A stretch of 64,000 bases of DNA from Tanypteryx hageni (taxonomy: Eukaryota; Arthropoda; Insecta; Odonata; Petaluridae). Where the stretch lies: positions 372,001 through 436,000 of the forward strand of contig CM054115.1 in the NCBI GenBank assembly GCA_028673005.1. Direction: 5' to 3'. A model generated the notes under the pieces. The model worked only from the letters and a program-made list of their open reading frames with translations. It was not told the origin of the DNA and ran no database searches. Below, piece by piece: positions 62,689 through 64,000 of this stretch (the stretch's first letter is position 1; each line of letters starts with the position of its first letter). Position numbers and translations under genes: made by a program.

Positions 62689-64000
62689 TAGTGAAAGAAG
62701 TATGAGAAAGGAATAAGACGAATCGCCCGTCCTTCAGTTTCCACTCGTACATCTTGCACACTTTGCCTCATTTGTCTCTTAAGCCCCCTCTCCCCCTCCC
62801 CATTCCCACTCCCGCCTCCCTTCCCCCCTCCTCGGGAAATCTCCCCCTCCCTTCATCACGCTCTCCTCTCCCCGTCTGGCCCACCTCCTCACCGCAACCA
62901 TCACTTCCGTGTCGTACTTCCCCCTCCCTCCCCCCACACGTCCACCCTCTCCCCTCCATCCGGTACACTACTCCAGCCTCTCTCCCTCTCTTCCCTCGAT
63001 CTCGCACAAACCTCCAAAATGCACCAGATCCTCCATTTCCACTCCAGCCGTGTCACCCCGACCCCTCGCCATCCAAATCCTAACTCCCTTACGCCACTTC
63101 CGCCTTCCTCTCTCTCTCTCTCTCTCTCTCTCCCTCCTTAACCTCCCCTACGGTCCTTTCGCGTTGCGCAACGCAATATCGATTCGGGAAAGGGCTTTCG
63201 CCAGGATTGCCGACGCCAACCGACGCCAGCCGACGCCGGCGTCTCATACCCTAACCTGCCCCACCCCTTTCACCCTTTGGGCCGACTCCCCCTCTCTCTC
63301 CTCTCCTCTCTCTCCACTCCCCACCCACCGCCTCGATGCTATGTTGCGGAGCAACTCGGAGAGAGAGAAAGAGAGAGAGAGAGCGGTACTTCTCTGCTCC
63401 GCTCGCTTCTAGGCTGGTCCACCCGAAAAAAGGGTTCCGAAGCTTGCCGCTGCGTGGCAGCACCTGCTTGCGGACTGGAAATAAAAGTCCTTCAGATCGC
63501 CCCCTCTCTTTCTCTCTTTCGTCTTTGTGACCCTCTCCTCTCTAACTCCTTCCTCCTTTTTTCCCATCTTTCAATTGTTTCTTTCTGGATCGGACGTTAT
63601 GCGGGTTTGTTTTTCCGCGCGCTGCGCTTAAAACGTTATTGTTTCTGTTTTTCGACGCTAAGCGGATAACTGGACTTGCGAATTGAGTAACAGTCGCTTG
63701 GATTAGAAGACGCCTTTGTGAATATTCCCGTTCCAGGGATATAGTTTTAAAATATTCTCTGGTTATGCTTTTTTTGACGAAGCATCCAAATCCATTGATA
63801 TTTCGTCTGTACTTTCAGAGTTCAATATTTTCAACCTTTAATATTATAAAGAAGCCTCAGGTCAAAAATTTAATAACATATTTTTAATTCATGGTGAAGA
63901 TTTGACCGGAGTTCGTTCGCAATAGAAGAGCGTTAAATAATGAGTGTTTAGGTCACTAAACACATGCTACGAAAGGCAAAAGACGCTGCAACCTACGATA
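62689..64000. other. pyrimidine- and CpG-rich tract, no gene assigned
   Basis: 62760-63330 is almost purely C/T on the plus strand apart from a CpG-rich patch (GCCGACGCCAACCGACGCC near 63209). A (CT)n run lies at 63111-63132 and a (GA)n run at 63357-63384. Long open frames here are low-complexity artefacts. Base composition differs sharply from the AT-rich surroundings and would fit a promoter or 5' region of a gene to the right of the window; no TATA box or exon is claimed. Confidence 0.4.

Noticed and set aside
62754..63530. Several proline/serine-rich or arginine/glycine-rich open frames on both strands
   Set aside because: They arise from the homopyrimidine composition; no conserved motif and mutually overlapping frames.

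Overview
This window looks like a gene-poor, transposon-dense piece of an arthropod (most likely insect) nuclear genome. Reasons: AT-rich spacers, many TA microsatellites, GT-AG introns, an arthropod-style leucine-rich-repeat (LRR) gene, and the mix of P-element, hAT, RTE, Penelope-like, CR1/Jockey-like LINE and Polinton relics. The order or species cannot be fixed from the sequence alone.

Layout. 1-3585: frame-broken gene block of a Polinton/Maverick (adintovirus-like) element: capsid-type gene, a conserved unknown gene, an adenain-type protease and an unknown gene. 4413-7877: complete but decayed P-element-like transposon with a THAP domain, terminal inverted repeats (TIRs) and a target duplication. 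8417-9549: broken DD82E transposase of the IS630/Tc1/mariner superfamily. 9575-10868: RTE-type LINE fragment. 10930-17636: solo pseudo-LTR, then Penelope-like element (PLE) copy A, whose right pseudo-LTR (pLTR) is split by a 2.79 kb ZMYM1-like hAT. 17955-21233: RTE copy A with one nonsense codon. 21299-26900: block duplicated near 53.6 kb plus two dispersed AT-rich repeat families. 27162-28907: broken BED-finger hAT transposase with one intron. 29812-31420: LINE fragment. 32271-34495 and 38224-40342: two divergently oriented LRR paralogues, one nearly open, one a pseudogene; these are the only likely host genes. 42285-42745: minisatellite. 43196-44775 and 46590-47131: more LINE fragments. 49535-53576: PLE family-3 fragment and PLE copy B. 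53620-55486: second copy of the duplicated block. 55838-59113: RTE copy B with an uninterrupted 980-residue ORF. 60179-62688: complete DDE transposon with about 465 bp TIRs and TA target duplication. 62760-63400: pyrimidine- and CpG-rich tract.

How it fits together. The retroelements repeatedly abut (TA)n arrays, and nested insertions give a relative order: hAT after PLE-A; RTE-A and a solo pLTR probably after duplication of a PLE-plus-flank unit. The most unusual points are a tRNA-Arg-like module fused to the 5' end of both RTE copies, hammerhead-like cores in the PLE terminal repeats, a stop codon shared by both PLE copies just before the reverse transcriptase, and the DDE transposon with very long TIRs. 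All assignments come from reading motifs; no database search was run.
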